Below, one piece after another: positions 1 to 9,237 of a stretch of DNA of 64,000 nucleotides. Below the pieces are notes generated by a model that was not told the origin of the DNA, ran no database searches, and saw only the letters and a list, made by a program, of their open reading frames with translations. Both the position numbers and the translations under genes were made by a program. Location of the stretch: positions 93,255 through 157,254 of the forward strand of contig CACNCD010000001.1 in NCBI GenBank assembly GCA_902618855.1. The letters run 5' to 3'. Every line of letters starts with the position of its first letter. The stretch's first letter is position 1. This DNA is from an uncultured Pelagibacteraceae bacterium. GTDB lineage: Bacteria; Pseudomonadota; Alphaproteobacteria; Pelagibacterales; Pelagibacteraceae.

Positions 1-1050
1 AGCTTGATTGCAATTTTATTAGACAAAATGTCTTTAGCTTGGGCAAACAAACAAACCGATTATTTTGGTAATCTAACTTTCTATCAAAGAAATAAAAATA
101 TTTTATTTTTTGGAGCAACTGTAATTATTGGAATATTGTTGGCCTATATAGGAACTTTTTTATTTAAAGGTAGTTTCAATTATTTATTTGAAATTCCACA
201 TAACAAAGGAATATCCACAGCAGATTTTTGGAACAAGGGGGTAGATTGGATTTTTGATACCTTTTTCGTGTATATTAAAGCATTTAATACATGGTTGATT
301 AAAGATGTACTTCAACCAATGAGAGCTTTGTATTTAAGAATGCCTGCGGTTGCTACAATAGTTTTAGTTGTTGGAGCAGGATACTTAATTGGTGGAACTC
401 GTTCAGCTTTAGTTGTTTGTGCTTTAACTTTATTTATCGCCTTAAGTCCATGGTGGGACAGAGCTTTAGTCACAGCGTATATGGCAACTTTTGGAGTAAT
501 TGTGTCCTGTATTATTGGATTTACAGTTGGAACTTTATGTTTTCAAAATAAAAATTCAGCAAGTTTTATGTTGGGAGTCTGTGATATTTTTCAAACCTTT
601 CCCTCTTTTGTATATTTAATTCCTGTAATGATGTTATTTGGTATAACAGATACATCCGTATTAATAGCAGTTATAGTTTACGCAACAATACCCGCAACAA
701 GATATACAATTGAAGGGCTTAGAAGTGTCCCAGCTGGTTTACATGATGCAGCAACTATGTCAGGTGTAAATAAATTTCAAAGATTAACAAAAATAGAATT
801 TCCTTTAGCATTTCCTCATATGATGCTTGGTATAAATCAAACAATTGTGTTTGCATTGTTTATGGTAATAATCGGTGCATTCATTGGTACAGAGGATTTA
901 GGTCAATATATTCTAAAAGCATTATCAGATAAAAAAGGTGCGGGTATTGGGTTAACGCTTGGTATATGTGTAGCCTTCATAGCGTTGATATTTGATAACT
1001 TGATAAGATCCTGGGTAGAAAAAAGAAAAAAACATCTAGGTATTGATTAA
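1..1050 (+). CDS. proW: ProW-type betaine/TMAO ABC transporter permease (5' truncated)
   Basis: This is the inner-membrane permease of an OpuA/ProU-type ABC importer for quaternary or methylated amines. The frame is open from base 1, and the first visible residues (LIAILLDKMSLAWANK) look like the end of a first permease domain, so the true start lies upstream. A second permease domain follows, with several hydrophobic segments and the EAA loop (EGLRSVPAGLHDAATMSG, then FPLAFP) that contacts the ATPase. It therefore resembles the double-domain ProW of SAR11. The neighbouring trimethylamine monooxygenase makes TMAO (TmoW) or glycine betaine plausible substrates. The sequence alone does not decide which. 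Confidence 0.85.
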   Translation, partial: SLIAILLDKMSLAWANKQTDYFGNLTFYQRNKNILFFGATVIIGILLAYIGTFLFKGSFNYLFEIPHNKGISTADFWNKGVDWIFDTFFVYIKAFNTWLIKDVLQPMRALYLRMPAVATIVLVVGAGYLIGGTRSALVVCALTLFIALSPWWDRALVTAYMATFGVIVSCIIGFTVGTLCFQNKNSASFMLGVCDIFQTFPSFVYLIPVMMLFGITDTSVLIAVIVYATIPATRYTIEGLRSVPAGLHDAATMSGVNKFQRLTKIEFPLAFPHMMLGINQTIVFALFMVIIGAFIGTEDLGQYILKALSDKKGAGIGLTLGICVAFIALIFDNLIRSWVEKRKKHLGID

Positions 1051-1069
1051 AAATTTTAATTAATTTTCA

Positions 1070-1228
1070 ATGAACATTAAATTAATAAATATAATTGGTT
1101 GGATTTTATTCTTAGTATCCTCAATTGGTTTTATTATTTCAAGTTTTGGAAATTTTTGGGCTATGTTTGGAAGCCTTTTCTTTTTGGCTGGATGTATAGT
1201 TTTTTTGATACCTTATTTTTTTGATTGA
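1070..1228 (+). CDS. Small hydrophobic membrane protein, 52 aa
   Basis: This is a short ORF starting 20 nt after the permease stop. The product begins MNIKLINIIGWILFLVSSIG and is almost wholly hydrophobic, with two likely transmembrane segments (about residues 6-25 and 29-50) and a short polar end. Its stop lies 16 nt inside the end of the convergent tmm gene. Position suggests co-transcription with the ABC permease, perhaps as an accessory subunit. No family was recognised. Clean membrane topology and spacing support a real gene, but its size keeps confidence moderate. Confidence 0.55.
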   Translation: MNIKLINIIGWILFLVSSIGFIISSFGNFWAMFGSLFFLAGCIVFLIPYFFD

Positions 1229-2553
1229 TTTAAAAAAGTTTTTGAGGAGTCGTCCATTGCCGAAGCCCACGGGGTATGATGAATTGGAGCAACAGAACCA
1301 GTCACTGGTGAGGAAAAAGATTTGTTTCTGTAGGTCATGATATCTTCTACTTTGTGATGTTCCCATTCTTTAAAGTGTTTTCTAATCAATTCAAAGTCGA
1401 TTTTTGGATAATCTGATAACTCATGAAGTTCTTTTGTATATTCAGTTTGAAAATCTATCATTTGATCTGGATTTTCTAATTTTTCCTCCATAGCAACCCA
1501 TTTATTTATGTCTTTTTCAATTTCTGAACTATTTGGCATTTTAATTTTACCCATTATTACATCTCTCGCATACCAAGCTTGGCAGTCAAACATGTTAAAA
1601 GTATGAAATTGATCTTGCATTCCTAAGTAAAGTAATTTGTGATTATCTTGCCACACAACCCCCTTGTATAATTTTGGAGGATATAATCTATTTCTAGTTT
1701 TTAGTTTCAAGTCTTCTGTTAAAAAAGGAAAATAATGAAGATAGCCAGAACATAAAATTATTGCATCAGCTTCTTGTTTGTGACCATCTTTGAAAATTGC
1801 TTTGTTTCCTTCCAGTCTATCTAAATAATGAACTTCTTTTACTCCTTTGGGCCATTTAAATCCCATAGGATTATTTCTGTAACCTATAGTTACACTTTTT
1901 GCACCATATTTATGGCATTGAAGAGCTACATCTTCTGCTGAATAACTGCTTCCTAAAACAATAACATTTTTTCCTTTAAACTCTTCTGCATCTCTAAAAT
2001 CGTGTGAATGCATAATTCTTCCAGGAAAAGCTTTCATCCCAGGATATTCTGGAATAAAAGGAACAGAAAAATGTCCAGTAGATACAACTACGTAATCAAA
2101 AATATCTTTAGAAAATTTATCATTTTTTTTATCGAGAGATGTAATTTCAAAATCATTTCCATTAAAAATAACACTTAAAACACTAGTATTAAATTTAACT
2201 TTATTTTTTAAATTACCCTTTTTTACTCTACCAGTTATGTAATCATATAAAACTTCTCTTGGTGGAAATGATGGAATTGGTTTTCCGAAATGTTCATCAA
2301 AGGAATAGTCGGCAAATTCTAAGCATTCTTTTGGGCCATTTGACCAAAGATACCTATACATACTGTTAGGGACTGGATCGCCATATTGGTCAGATCCTGT
2401 TCTCCAACTGTAGTTCCATAAACCACCCCAATCATCTTGTTTTTCAAAACAAGTTATTTCTGGTATTTTTTCACCACTTTTTTCTGCCTGTTCAAAAGAT
2501 CTCAACATAGATAAACCGCATGGACCAGCTCCTATTATTGCTACTTTCGTCAT
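1213..2553 (-). CDS. tmm: Trimethylamine monooxygenase (flavin monooxygenase)
   Basis: This cytosolic FAD- and NADPH-dependent monooxygenase oxidises trimethylamine to TMAO. The product is 446 aa, the size of bacterial Tmm. It shows the FAD dinucleotide motif GAGPCG (residues 8-13), the WGGLWNYSWRTG stretch typical of Tmm, an FMO-like segment STGHFSVPFIPEYPG and the NADPH-binding motif GSSYSAED. The start at 2553 leaves a 129-nt divergent spacer to glpK. It lies next to a betaine/TMAO-type permease, as in characterised SAR11 and Roseobacter methylamine loci. The TMAO demethylase gene is not in this window. Other small-nucleophile FMOs are possible but less likely. Confidence 0.88.
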   Translation of the reverse strand: MTKVAIIGAGPCGLSMLRSFEQAEKSGEKIPEITCFEKQDDWGGLWNYSWRTGSDQYGDPVPNSMYRYLWSNGPKECLEFADYSFDEHFGKPIPSFPPREVLYDYITGRVKKGNLKNKVKFNTSVLSVIFNGNDFEITSLDKKNDKFSKDIFDYVVVSTGHFSVPFIPEYPGMKAFPGRIMHSHDFRDAEEFKGKNVIVLGSSYSAEDVALQCHKYGAKSVTIGYRNNPMGFKWPKGVKEVHYLDRLEGNKAIFKDGHKQEADAIILCSGYLHYFPFLTEDLKLKTRNRLYPPKLYKGVVWQDNHKLLYLGMQDQFHTFNMFDCQAWYARDVIMGKIKMPNSSEIEKDINKWVAMEEKLENPDQMIDFQTEYTKELHELSDYPKIDFELIRKHFKEWEHHKVEDIMTYRNKSFSSPVTGSVAPIHHTPWASAMDDSSKTFLNQSKK

Positions 2554-2641
2554 ATAATTTTTTTAATTAAGTTAAATTTATAAATGTATTTTACTAACAA
2601 AATACTAATAATTGAAATAATATTTATTATTAAAATTAACT

Positions 2642-2647
2642 TATAAT
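2642..2647 (+). promoter_or_regulatory. Candidate -10 box for the glpK-gshB operon
   Basis: A consensus TATAAT lies 35 nt before the glpK ATG in the divergent tmm/glpK spacer. No convincing -35 box at 16-18 nt was found. In such AT-rich DNA a chance match is quite possible. Confidence 0.3.
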
Positions 2648-2682
2648 ACAGTCCTTTTGTAGGGGTAGAAAAGAATATAATA

Positions 2683-4152
2683 ATGAAAGCTATACTAGCT
2701 ATAGATCAAGGGACGACTTCAACGAGGGCAATTGCCTTTTCAACTGATGGTAAAAAATTATTTTCATCACAATTAGAATTTAAACAATATTTTCCAAAAA
2801 ATGGGTGGGTTGAACATAACCCAAATGAAATTTGGATAAAAACTTTGAAAGTAATAAAAAATGTTAAAAATAAATGTAAAAAAAATAAAATAAAAATTAT
2901 TACAATTGGCATTACAAACCAACGTGAAACAACAGTTTTGTGGGACAAAACAAATGGTAAGCCAGTTTATAATGCAATTGTATGGCAAGATAGAAGAACG
3001 GAAAATTATTGTAAAAAAATTAAAAATAAAGAAAACTTAATAAGAAAAAAAACTGGCCTATTTATTGATCCTTATTTTTCAGCAACTAAAATTAAATGGG
3101 TATTAGATAACGTTACAAAAGCAAAAAGACTTTTAAAAAAAAACCTTTTGCTATTTGGAACAATTGACAGTTTTTTAATCTGGAAATTGACAGGAGGTAA
3201 ACTACATGCAACAGATGCAACAAACGCTTCTAGAACGATGCTTTTTAATCTAAATAAAAATAAATGGGATCACGATATTTTAAAAATTTTTAAAATAAAG
3301 AAAAATATTCTACCAGTTGTTAAAAATTCTGCTGATAATTTTGGTTTCACAAGCAGAAGAATTCTTGGAAAAAAAATATCAATTTCAGCAGTTCTTGGAG
3401 ATCAACAAGCAGCAGTAGTTGGCCAAGGTTGTTTTGAAAAAGGATCAGTGAAAAGTACCTACGGTACTGGAGCCTTTGTTATAATGAATACAGGTAACAA
3501 AAAATTAATATCAAAAAATAGGTTACTTAGCACCATTTGTTATAGATTAAATAATAAAACAACTTATGCCCTAGAAGGTTCAATTTTTATAGCTGGTGCT
3601 GGAATTCAATGGCTAAGAGATAAAATTAAATTAATTAACAATGCATATGAAACCGAAAAAATAGCACGATCAAAAAAAAATAACCAAGGCATTTATGTTG
3701 TACCAGCCTTTACTGGTTTAGGCGCACCTTATTGGAGCCCAAACTCACGAGGGCTTATAACAGGCCTTACAAGAAATACTGATTGGAAAGATTTGGTAAG
3801 AGCAGTTGTTGAGTCAGTAGCCTATCAAAGTTTTGATTTATTTGAGTCTATGAGAAAAGATGGTTTAAGACCAAAAATTGTTAAAGTTGATGGTGGAATG
3901 GTTACAAATAATTGGTTTTCACAATTTTTAGCTGACATATTAAATATAAAAGTAATAAGATCTAAAACAGAAGAAACAACAGCATTGGGAGTAGCCTTTA
4001 TGGCAGGATACCAAGTTGGTGTTTACAAATCTCTTGGTCATATAAAATCCAAATGGAAAAAAAGAAGAGATTTTACACCAAAATTGAACAAAACTTATCG
4101 AAATAAGTTATTGCAAGGATGGAAACAAGCAATTAGAAAAACTTTAGCGTAA
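2683..4152 (+). CDS. glpK: Glycerol kinase
   Basis: This FGGY-family kinase phosphorylates glycerol to sn-glycerol 3-phosphate in the cytosol. The 489-aa product has the usual GlpK length. It shows the N-terminal phosphate-binding motif DQGTTSTRAIAF (residues 8-19), the glycerol-pocket stretch NQRETTVLWD, GDQQAAVVGQG near residue 240 and the C-terminal DGGMVTNNWF segment. It is the first gene of an apparent six-gene operon running to gshB, and only 7 nt separate it from the G3P dehydrogenase. That pairing suggests glycerol use through dihydroxyacetone phosphate. Confidence 0.93.
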   Translation: MKAILAIDQGTTSTRAIAFSTDGKKLFSSQLEFKQYFPKNGWVEHNPNEIWIKTLKVIKNVKNKCKKNKIKIITIGITNQRETTVLWDKTNGKPVYNAIVWQDRRTENYCKKIKNKENLIRKKTGLFIDPYFSATKIKWVLDNVTKAKRLLKKNLLLFGTIDSFLIWKLTGGKLHATDATNASRTMLFNLNKNKWDHDILKIFKIKKNILPVVKNSADNFGFTSRRILGKKISISAVLGDQQAAVVGQGCFEKGSVKSTYGTGAFVIMNTGNKKLISKNRLLSTICYRLNNKTTYALEGSIFIAGAGIQWLRDKIKLINNAYETEKIARSKKNNQGIYVVPAFTGLGAPYWSPNSRGLITGLTRNTDWKDLVRAVVESVAYQSFDLFESMRKDGLRPKIVKVDGGMVTNNWFSQFLADILNIKVIRSKTEETTALGVAFMAGYQVGVYKSLGHIKSKWKKRRDFTPKLNKTYRNKLLQGWKQAIRKTLA

Positions 4153-4159
4153 TTTTGTT

Positions 4160-5119
4160 ATGATAAAAATTTTAATTATTGGTGGTGGGGCCATGGGTTC
4201 TGCATTTGCAATTCCATGTATTGAGAATAAAAATAAAGTTACAATTACTGAACCTTATAGCAAGACATTCATTAAAAATCTTTCTTCAAAAAAAAAATTT
4301 CATTCAGCTTTAAAAATTAATCTACCTAAAAAACTAATATTTAAAAAATATTCAAATCAGCTATTAAAAGAAAATTTTGATTTAATAGTTATTGCTTTAA
4401 GCCTTTCTGGGATAGATTTTATAGGTAAGGAATTAAAAAACCTTAAAGTCAAAACCCCAATTTTGATTCTTACCAAAGGGCTTAAATATGAAAAAAAAAT
4501 AAATAAATTATTTACAATTTCAGAATTATTTAAAAAAAAATATAACAGGGTAAATATTTCAGCTCTTAAAGGACCCTGTTTGGCAAAGGAATTGGTAAGA
4601 AAAAAACAAACAAGTGTTATCGTAGCAAATAAAAATATAAACATTGCAAAATGGATTGGTAAAAAAATTTCTACGAAATATTATTTAATTGAATATTCTA
4701 AAGATATAGTAGGAGTAGAAATTTGTTCAGCAATTAAAAATATATATTCCATGATTATAGGCGCCGGTCAAAATTTAAACGCCTCATCAAGTTTATTTCA
4801 AAAGTCTTTAAATGAAATGAAATATTTAATTAAATACTTTAAGGGTAAAGAGACAACGATTGAAAGCCTTGCAGGAGTAGGAGATTTATATGTAAGTGCT
4901 GCGGGTGGTAGAAATAGTAAAATGGGAAGTTATTTAGGCAAAGGGTATAAATTTAATATAGCAAAAAAAAAGTTTATGAAAAAAGACACTGTAGAAGGTG
5001 AACAATTAGTTAGAGAAATTGCACCATATATAATTAAAAAAATTGATAAAAAAAAAATTCCTTTAATGAACAGTTTATTTAGTGCTATTTTAAAGAATAA
5101 AAAATTAAAAATCAGTTAA
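4160..5119 (+). CDS. gpsA: NAD(P)-dependent glycerol-3-phosphate dehydrogenase (GpsA type)
   Basis: This soluble dehydrogenase interconverts glycerol 3-phosphate and dihydroxyacetone phosphate. At 319 aa it is close to family length. It has the N-terminal Rossmann motif GGGAMGSAF, the substrate motif SALKGPCLAKEL and the catalytic-Lys segment SAIKNIYSMIIGAG, followed by ESLAGVGDLYVS. It lies 7 nt after glpK and 9 nt before the Fe-ADH. The protein is unusually Lys-rich and divergent. Pairing with glpK hints at a catabolic direction and a second, biosynthetic gpsA elsewhere, but this is inference. Confidence 0.85.
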   Translation: MIKILIIGGGAMGSAFAIPCIENKNKVTITEPYSKTFIKNLSSKKKFHSALKINLPKKLIFKKYSNQLLKENFDLIVIALSLSGIDFIGKELKNLKVKTPILILTKGLKYEKKINKLFTISELFKKKYNRVNISALKGPCLAKELVRKKQTSVIVANKNINIAKWIGKKISTKYYLIEYSKDIVGVEICSAIKNIYSMIIGAGQNLNASSSLFQKSLNEMKYLIKYFKGKETTIESLAGVGDLYVSAAGGRNSKMGSYLGKGYKFNIAKKKFMKKDTVEGEQLVREIAPYIIKKIDKKKIPLMNSLFSAILKNKKLKIS

Positions 5120-5128
5120 TATTAATTT

Positions 5129-6283
5129 ATGAAATTTAATTGGAATTATCCAACAACAGTTTGGGTAGGAAAAAATAGGATTGATGATTTGGCAAGTGCA
5201 TGTGAAAATTTAAATATTAAAAATCCACTACTTGTAACTGATAAAGATCTGATAGAATTACCTTTTATTAAAAATATACTAGCGAGTCTTAAAAAAAAAT
5301 TTAGTCAGTTAAGAGTGTTTTCAAACTTTTCAGGAAATCCGATAGGTGAAAATGTTGAGGAGGGTGTAGAAATATTTAAAAAAAATAATAACGATGGAGT
5401 TGTTACAATAGGAGGAGGCAGCGCTCTTGATGTTGGTAAGGCGATCGCATTCATGTCTGCACAAACTAGACCGATTTGGGACTTTGAGGATATTGGAGAT
5501 TATTGGAAAAGAGCAAATAATAATATCTCTCCTATAATTGCTATTCCAACTACTGCTGGGACAGGCTCTGAGACAGGTAGAGCCTCTGCAATTATTAATA
5601 AAAAAACAGGAGTTAAAAAAATTATATTCCATCCAAAGTTTTTACCTTCAATTGTCATTTTAGATCCTATGCTTACAGTTGATCTTTCACCAAGATTAAC
5701 TGCAGCAACAGGAATGGACGCATTAGCTCATAACCTAGAGGCATTTTGTGCTCCTGGCTTTCATCCTATGGCAGATGGGATTGCTTTGGAGGGAATTAAA
5801 CTGATAAAAACTTCACTTATAACTGCTTTCAATGATGGAAGAAACATTGAAGCTAGACAAAATTTATTAGCCGCTTCTTCAATGGGATCAACAGCTTTTC
5901 AGAAAGGATTAGGAGCAATCCATTCATTAAGTCATCCTGTAAATTCTAAGTTTAATATGCATCATGGATTATCCAACGCAATTTTTATGCCTTACGTGTT
6001 AACTTTTAATAAAAAATTTATTGAAAAAAGAATTTCCACAATAAGTTCTTTTATTGGTTTAGAGAATAACTTTAAAAGTTTTTTAGATTGGATAATTACA
6101 TTAAGAAAAGAACTTAAAATTCCACATAAACTCTCAGAATTAATTCAAATTAATTCGGATCAAATTGAAGAGCTTTCACAAATGGCTTTAGAAGATCCAT
6201 CCACTGCAACAAATCCAAGCAAACTTAAAAAAGAGGATTTTAAAAAAATGTATGAGTACAGTATTGAAGGAAAGTTATTTTAA
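5129..6283 (+). CDS. Iron-containing alcohol dehydrogenase (group III)
   Basis: This 384-aa NAD(P)-dependent dehydrogenase oxidises primary alcohols to aldehydes. It shows the nucleotide motif GGGSALDVGKA (about residues 96-106), TTAGTGSE, and the His-rich metal-binding stretches DALAHNLEAF, HSLSHP and MHHGLSNAIFMPYVL. Fe-ADHs in SAR11 C1 loci have been linked to methanol and other short alcohols. Company with glutathione synthesis genes and nearby fhs and soxBDAG supports an aldehyde- or formaldehyde-generating role. The exact substrate cannot be read from sequence. Its stop overlaps the next ATG by 1 nt. Confidence 0.9.
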   Translation: MKFNWNYPTTVWVGKNRIDDLASACENLNIKNPLLVTDKDLIELPFIKNILASLKKKFSQLRVFSNFSGNPIGENVEEGVEIFKKNNNDGVVTIGGGSALDVGKAIAFMSAQTRPIWDFEDIGDYWKRANNNISPIIAIPTTAGTGSETGRASAIINKKTGVKKIIFHPKFLPSIVILDPMLTVDLSPRLTAATGMDALAHNLEAFCAPGFHPMADGIALEGIKLIKTSLITAFNDGRNIEARQNLLAASSMGSTAFQKGLGAIHSLSHPVNSKFNMHHGLSNAIFMPYVLTFNKKFIEKRISTISSFIGLENNFKSFLDWIITLRKELKIPHKLSELIQINSDQIEELSQMALEDPSTATNPSKLKKEDFKKMYEYSIEGKLF

Positions 6284-7080
6284 TGAAAAAATTAAGTTTA
6301 CTTGTTGTAGAGGGAAATCTTTTAATTGAAAATAAAAATTTTAAAGACGCTGGAATTCAAACTCATACAGAAAGTTTAAAAGAAAGCATTTCAAATTATC
6401 AAAAAAAAATTAATTACGAGATTTTAAACCCATCAAGCGAGGAAAATTTTAATAAAATTATTAATAAACTTGAAAGCTTTGATGGAATGGTTTGGGGTGG
6501 TAGCAGTTTGAATATCTATAACGATACACCGGAAATAAGACGACAGATATATTTTATGAAAGAGTGTTTTAAAAGAGTAAAAAATATTTTTGCTATTTGT
6601 TGGGGAATGCAAGTTGCGGTGACAGCAGCAGGAGGAATTGTTAGAAAATCAATAAATGGTGCCCATATTGGTATTGCTAAAAATATTAAAATAAATAACG
6701 AAGGCTTAAAACATCCAATATATAAAAATAAGAAATCTTTATTTAATACCCCTGCTTTTAATTTTGATGAGGTAGAAACTCTTCCCGATGGAGCAAAGTT
6801 ACTATCTTCGAATCCAATTAATAAAGTACAGGGTTTGCAATTCGAAGTTGGAGTAAGCAAAATTTGGGGGATACAATATCACCCAGAGATTACATACGAA
6901 AAAATGATAAGTTTAATTAATTTTAGAAAAGATAGATTAATAAATTACCGAAAAGTTTTTGAAAATGAAAATGATATTGATGTTCATATTAAAAATATTG
7001 AGCAAGAAAATAAAGTGACTGACAAAAATTCTAGAATGCAAGAGCTCAAAAACTGGTTAGAATATTTAAATGAAAATTAA
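6283..7080 (+). CDS. Class I glutamine amidotransferase-like protein
   Basis: This 265-aa protein has a GATase1 fold. It shows the nucleophile elbow FAICWGMQVAV (Cys about residue 107) and the His-Glu of the triad in IQYHPEIT, plus a Lys/Glu-rich tail. No synthetase partner domain is present. It overlaps the Fe-ADH by 1 nt and gshA by 11 nt, so translation is probably coupled. Within a glutathione operon it may act on a gamma-glutamyl bond, as GATase-fold peptidases do on glutathione derivatives. That is inference; a stand-alone amidotransferase subunit is the alternative. Confidence 0.75.
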   Translation: MKKLSLLVVEGNLLIENKNFKDAGIQTHTESLKESISNYQKKINYEILNPSSEENFNKIINKLESFDGMVWGGSSLNIYNDTPEIRRQIYFMKECFKRVKNIFAICWGMQVAVTAAGGIVRKSINGAHIGIAKNIKINNEGLKHPIYKNKKSLFNTPAFNFDEVETLPDGAKLLSSNPINKVQGLQFEVGVSKIWGIQYHPEITYEKMISLINFRKDRLINYRKVFENENDIDVHIKNIEQENKVTDKNSRMQELKNWLEYLNEN

Positions 7081-8311
7081 TTCTAAAGAAGATATTATAA
7101 AATATTTCAATAATGGATGTAAAAAAAAAGTATTCATAGGTGTTGAAAATGAAAAATTTATATTTGATTTAGCATCAAATACTAGAGCTACCTATGATCA
7201 ATTAAAAAAAATTTTGATTTATTTAAAAAAGTTTGGATGGCAAGAGATCTATGAAGAATCTAATATTATCGGTTTAAATAAAAATGAACAATCAATTACA
7301 CTAGAACCTGGAAATCAAATAGAGCTCGCAGGTGGGCTATGTCAAAATATTCACGAGGTATGTTCTGAATCTTATGTTTTTCAAAAACAATTAGATGAAG
7401 CTTGTGAACATCATGGATTAAAAACTATTTCAATAGGATATGACCCAATAACAGATTTGAAAGACGTGCCGGATAATCCAAAAAAAAGATATAAGATAAT
7501 GACTAAAGAAATGCCAAAAAATGGCAAACTAAGTCTAGAGATGATGTATCTAACCAGTGGTACGCAAATTAATTTAGATTACACATCTGAAAGTGATTTC
7601 AGAAAAAAGTTTAAAGTTATTTCATTTCTTACTCCATTAACTATAGCTTTATTTTCCAACTCGGCGGTAAAAAAAAATAAACCAACAGGATATTTATCCT
7701 ATAGATCGAAAGTATGGCAAAACACTTCAAGAGGAGGTTTGCCAGATTGTTTTTTAGATGAGATGGATTTTGAAAAATATGCAGATTTTAGTCTGGAATT
7801 TCCTTTATTATTTTTGCTCGAAAATAAAAACTATGTCAATCCAAATAAAAAAAATTTTAGAAACTTAATCGAGGATGGGAAAGCAAACTCAGAAAATTTT
7901 CAATTACATTTATCCACAATATTTACTGAATTGAGATTAAAAAAATATATTGAATTAAGATCAATTGATGCATGTGAATGGGATTGTCATTGTGCTGGTC
8001 CTGCATTTTTTACCGGACTATTATACGGCGCACTAGATGAAACCTTCGATATTATTAAAAAATGGAACAAACAGGATGTAAAACAAGCTTATGCTACTTC
8101 TTATAAGAATGGATTAAACACTATTTTAAACGGAAAAGATTTATTGTTTTGGTCAAAAGAGTTACTTAAAATTTCAAAAAAAGGTTTAAATAAGAGATCG
8201 TTTTTAAACCAAAATAATAATAACGAAACGGTTTATCTTAAAAATATAGAAAATATTTTATTAAAGAAACTTACCAAGGCAGAGCAAACATTGAAACAAT
8301 TAAAAAAATGA
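7070..8311 (+). CDS. gshA: Glutamate-cysteine ligase (GCS2/plant type)
   Basis: This enzyme catalyses the first, ATP-dependent step of glutathione synthesis, joining glutamate and cysteine. The 413-aa product matches the GCS2/plant-like class found in alphaproteobacteria: IGVENEKFIFDL near the N-terminus, the TLEPGNQIELAGG signature near residues 83-95, LTSGTQINLDY and SLEFPLLFLL. It is slightly shorter than many alphaproteobacterial homologues. The start overlaps the GATase end by 11 nt and the stop overlaps gshB by 4 nt. Confidence 0.9.
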   Translation: MKINSKEDIIKYFNNGCKKKVFIGVENEKFIFDLASNTRATYDQLKKILIYLKKFGWQEIYEESNIIGLNKNEQSITLEPGNQIELAGGLCQNIHEVCSESYVFQKQLDEACEHHGLKTISIGYDPITDLKDVPDNPKKRYKIMTKEMPKNGKLSLEMMYLTSGTQINLDYTSESDFRKKFKVISFLTPLTIALFSNSAVKKNKPTGYLSYRSKVWQNTSRGGLPDCFLDEMDFEKYADFSLEFPLLFLLENKNYVNPNKKNFRNLIEDGKANSENFQLHLSTIFTELRLKKYIELRSIDACEWDCHCAGPAFFTGLLYGALDETFDIIKKWNKQDVKQAYATSYKNGLNTILNGKDLLFWSKELLKISKKGLNKRSFLNQNNNNETVYLKNIENILLKKLTKAEQTLKQLKK

Positions 8312-9237
8312 AAAAAATACTTGCTATTCAATCAAATACCTTAAAAGAAATTAATATTAAAACTGATACAACTCTTTTGTTAGCATTAGAGGGCCAGAGA
8401 AAAGGCTATCAAATTATTTGGTATGAGACTAAAGATTTAACATTAATAGGTTCAAAAGTTTTTATAAAAGGAAAAAAAGTAAAATTTTTTGATAAATCTA
8501 AAAATTTTTATAAAATAGAAAAAACTATAAAATTCGATTTGTCCAAAGCTAAGATTATTTTAATTAGACAAAACCCACCATTCAATATGGATTATATTAA
8601 TTCAACTCATTTTTTGGATCATATAAAAACTAAAAATATAATTAACAATCCAACTTCAGTAAGAAATGTGTCTGAAAAATTTTATTCGACTAATTTTTTA
8701 AGATATATGCCAGATACAATTTTTACAAAAAATATAAAAGAAATAAATTCTTTTCTGAAAAAGAAGAAAAAAATAGTAATTAAACCTATCCATGGTTATG
8801 CAGGTAAAAATATTCTTTTTATAAAGAAAAAACTAAATGAAAAATCTATAAAAAATTATATTAAGAATTTTGGTCATGTAATGGTTCAAAAATATTTACA
8901 CAAAGTTAAGGAGGGAGATAAAAGAGTTTTTATAATTAATGGTAAGGTAAAAGGGGCTATAAGAAGATTGCCAAAAAAAGGCTCTATTCTTTCAAATATA
9001 TCTCAAGGAGGTGTAGCGATAGAAACAAAACTCAATCCAAGGGAATTAAAAATATCGAAAATTGTTGCCAGAAGTTTAAAGAAAAGTGGAATCTTTTTCG
9101 CAGGAATTGATCTAGTTGGTGGGTATCTAATAGGAGATATAAATGTAACTTCCCCAACAGGTTTGCCTCAATTTAAAAATTTGACTGGAAAAAATTTAGC
9201 AATCGATTTTTGGAGCGAATTAGAAAAATTAAAATAA
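8308..9237 (+). CDS. gshB: Glutathione synthase (ATP-grasp)
   Basis: This enzyme adds glycine to gamma-glutamylcysteine to form glutathione, using ATP. The 309-aa product has the GshB hallmarks [11 protein letters not shown] (near residue 90), the ATP-grasp Lys segment [14 protein letters not shown], the LSNISQGG loop and the C-terminal [13 protein letters not shown]. It is the last gene of the operon that starts at glpK. Its final 9 nt overlap the end of the convergent fhs gene, so termination must occur inside coding DNA. Confidence 0.92.
   Translation: MKKILAIQSNTLKEINIKTDTTLLLALEGQRKGYQIIWYETKDLTLIGSKVFIKGKKVKFFDKSKNFYKIEKTIKFDLSKAKIILIRQNPPFNMDYINSTHFLDHIKTKNIINNPTSVRNVSEKFYSTNFLRYMPDTIFTKNIKEINSFLKKKKKIVIKPIHGYAGKNILFIKKKLNEKSIKNYIKNFGHVMVQKYLHKVKEGDKRVFIINGKVKGAIRRLPKKGSILSNISQGGVAIETKLNPRELKISKIVARSLKKSGIFFAGIDLVGGYLIGDINVTSPTGLPQFKNLTGKNLAIDFWSELEKLK

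Noticed and set aside
1139..1366. 75-aa ORF on the minus strand inside the end of tmm
   Set aside because: It is a shadow in another frame of the well-supported tmm gene and has no recognisable motif.
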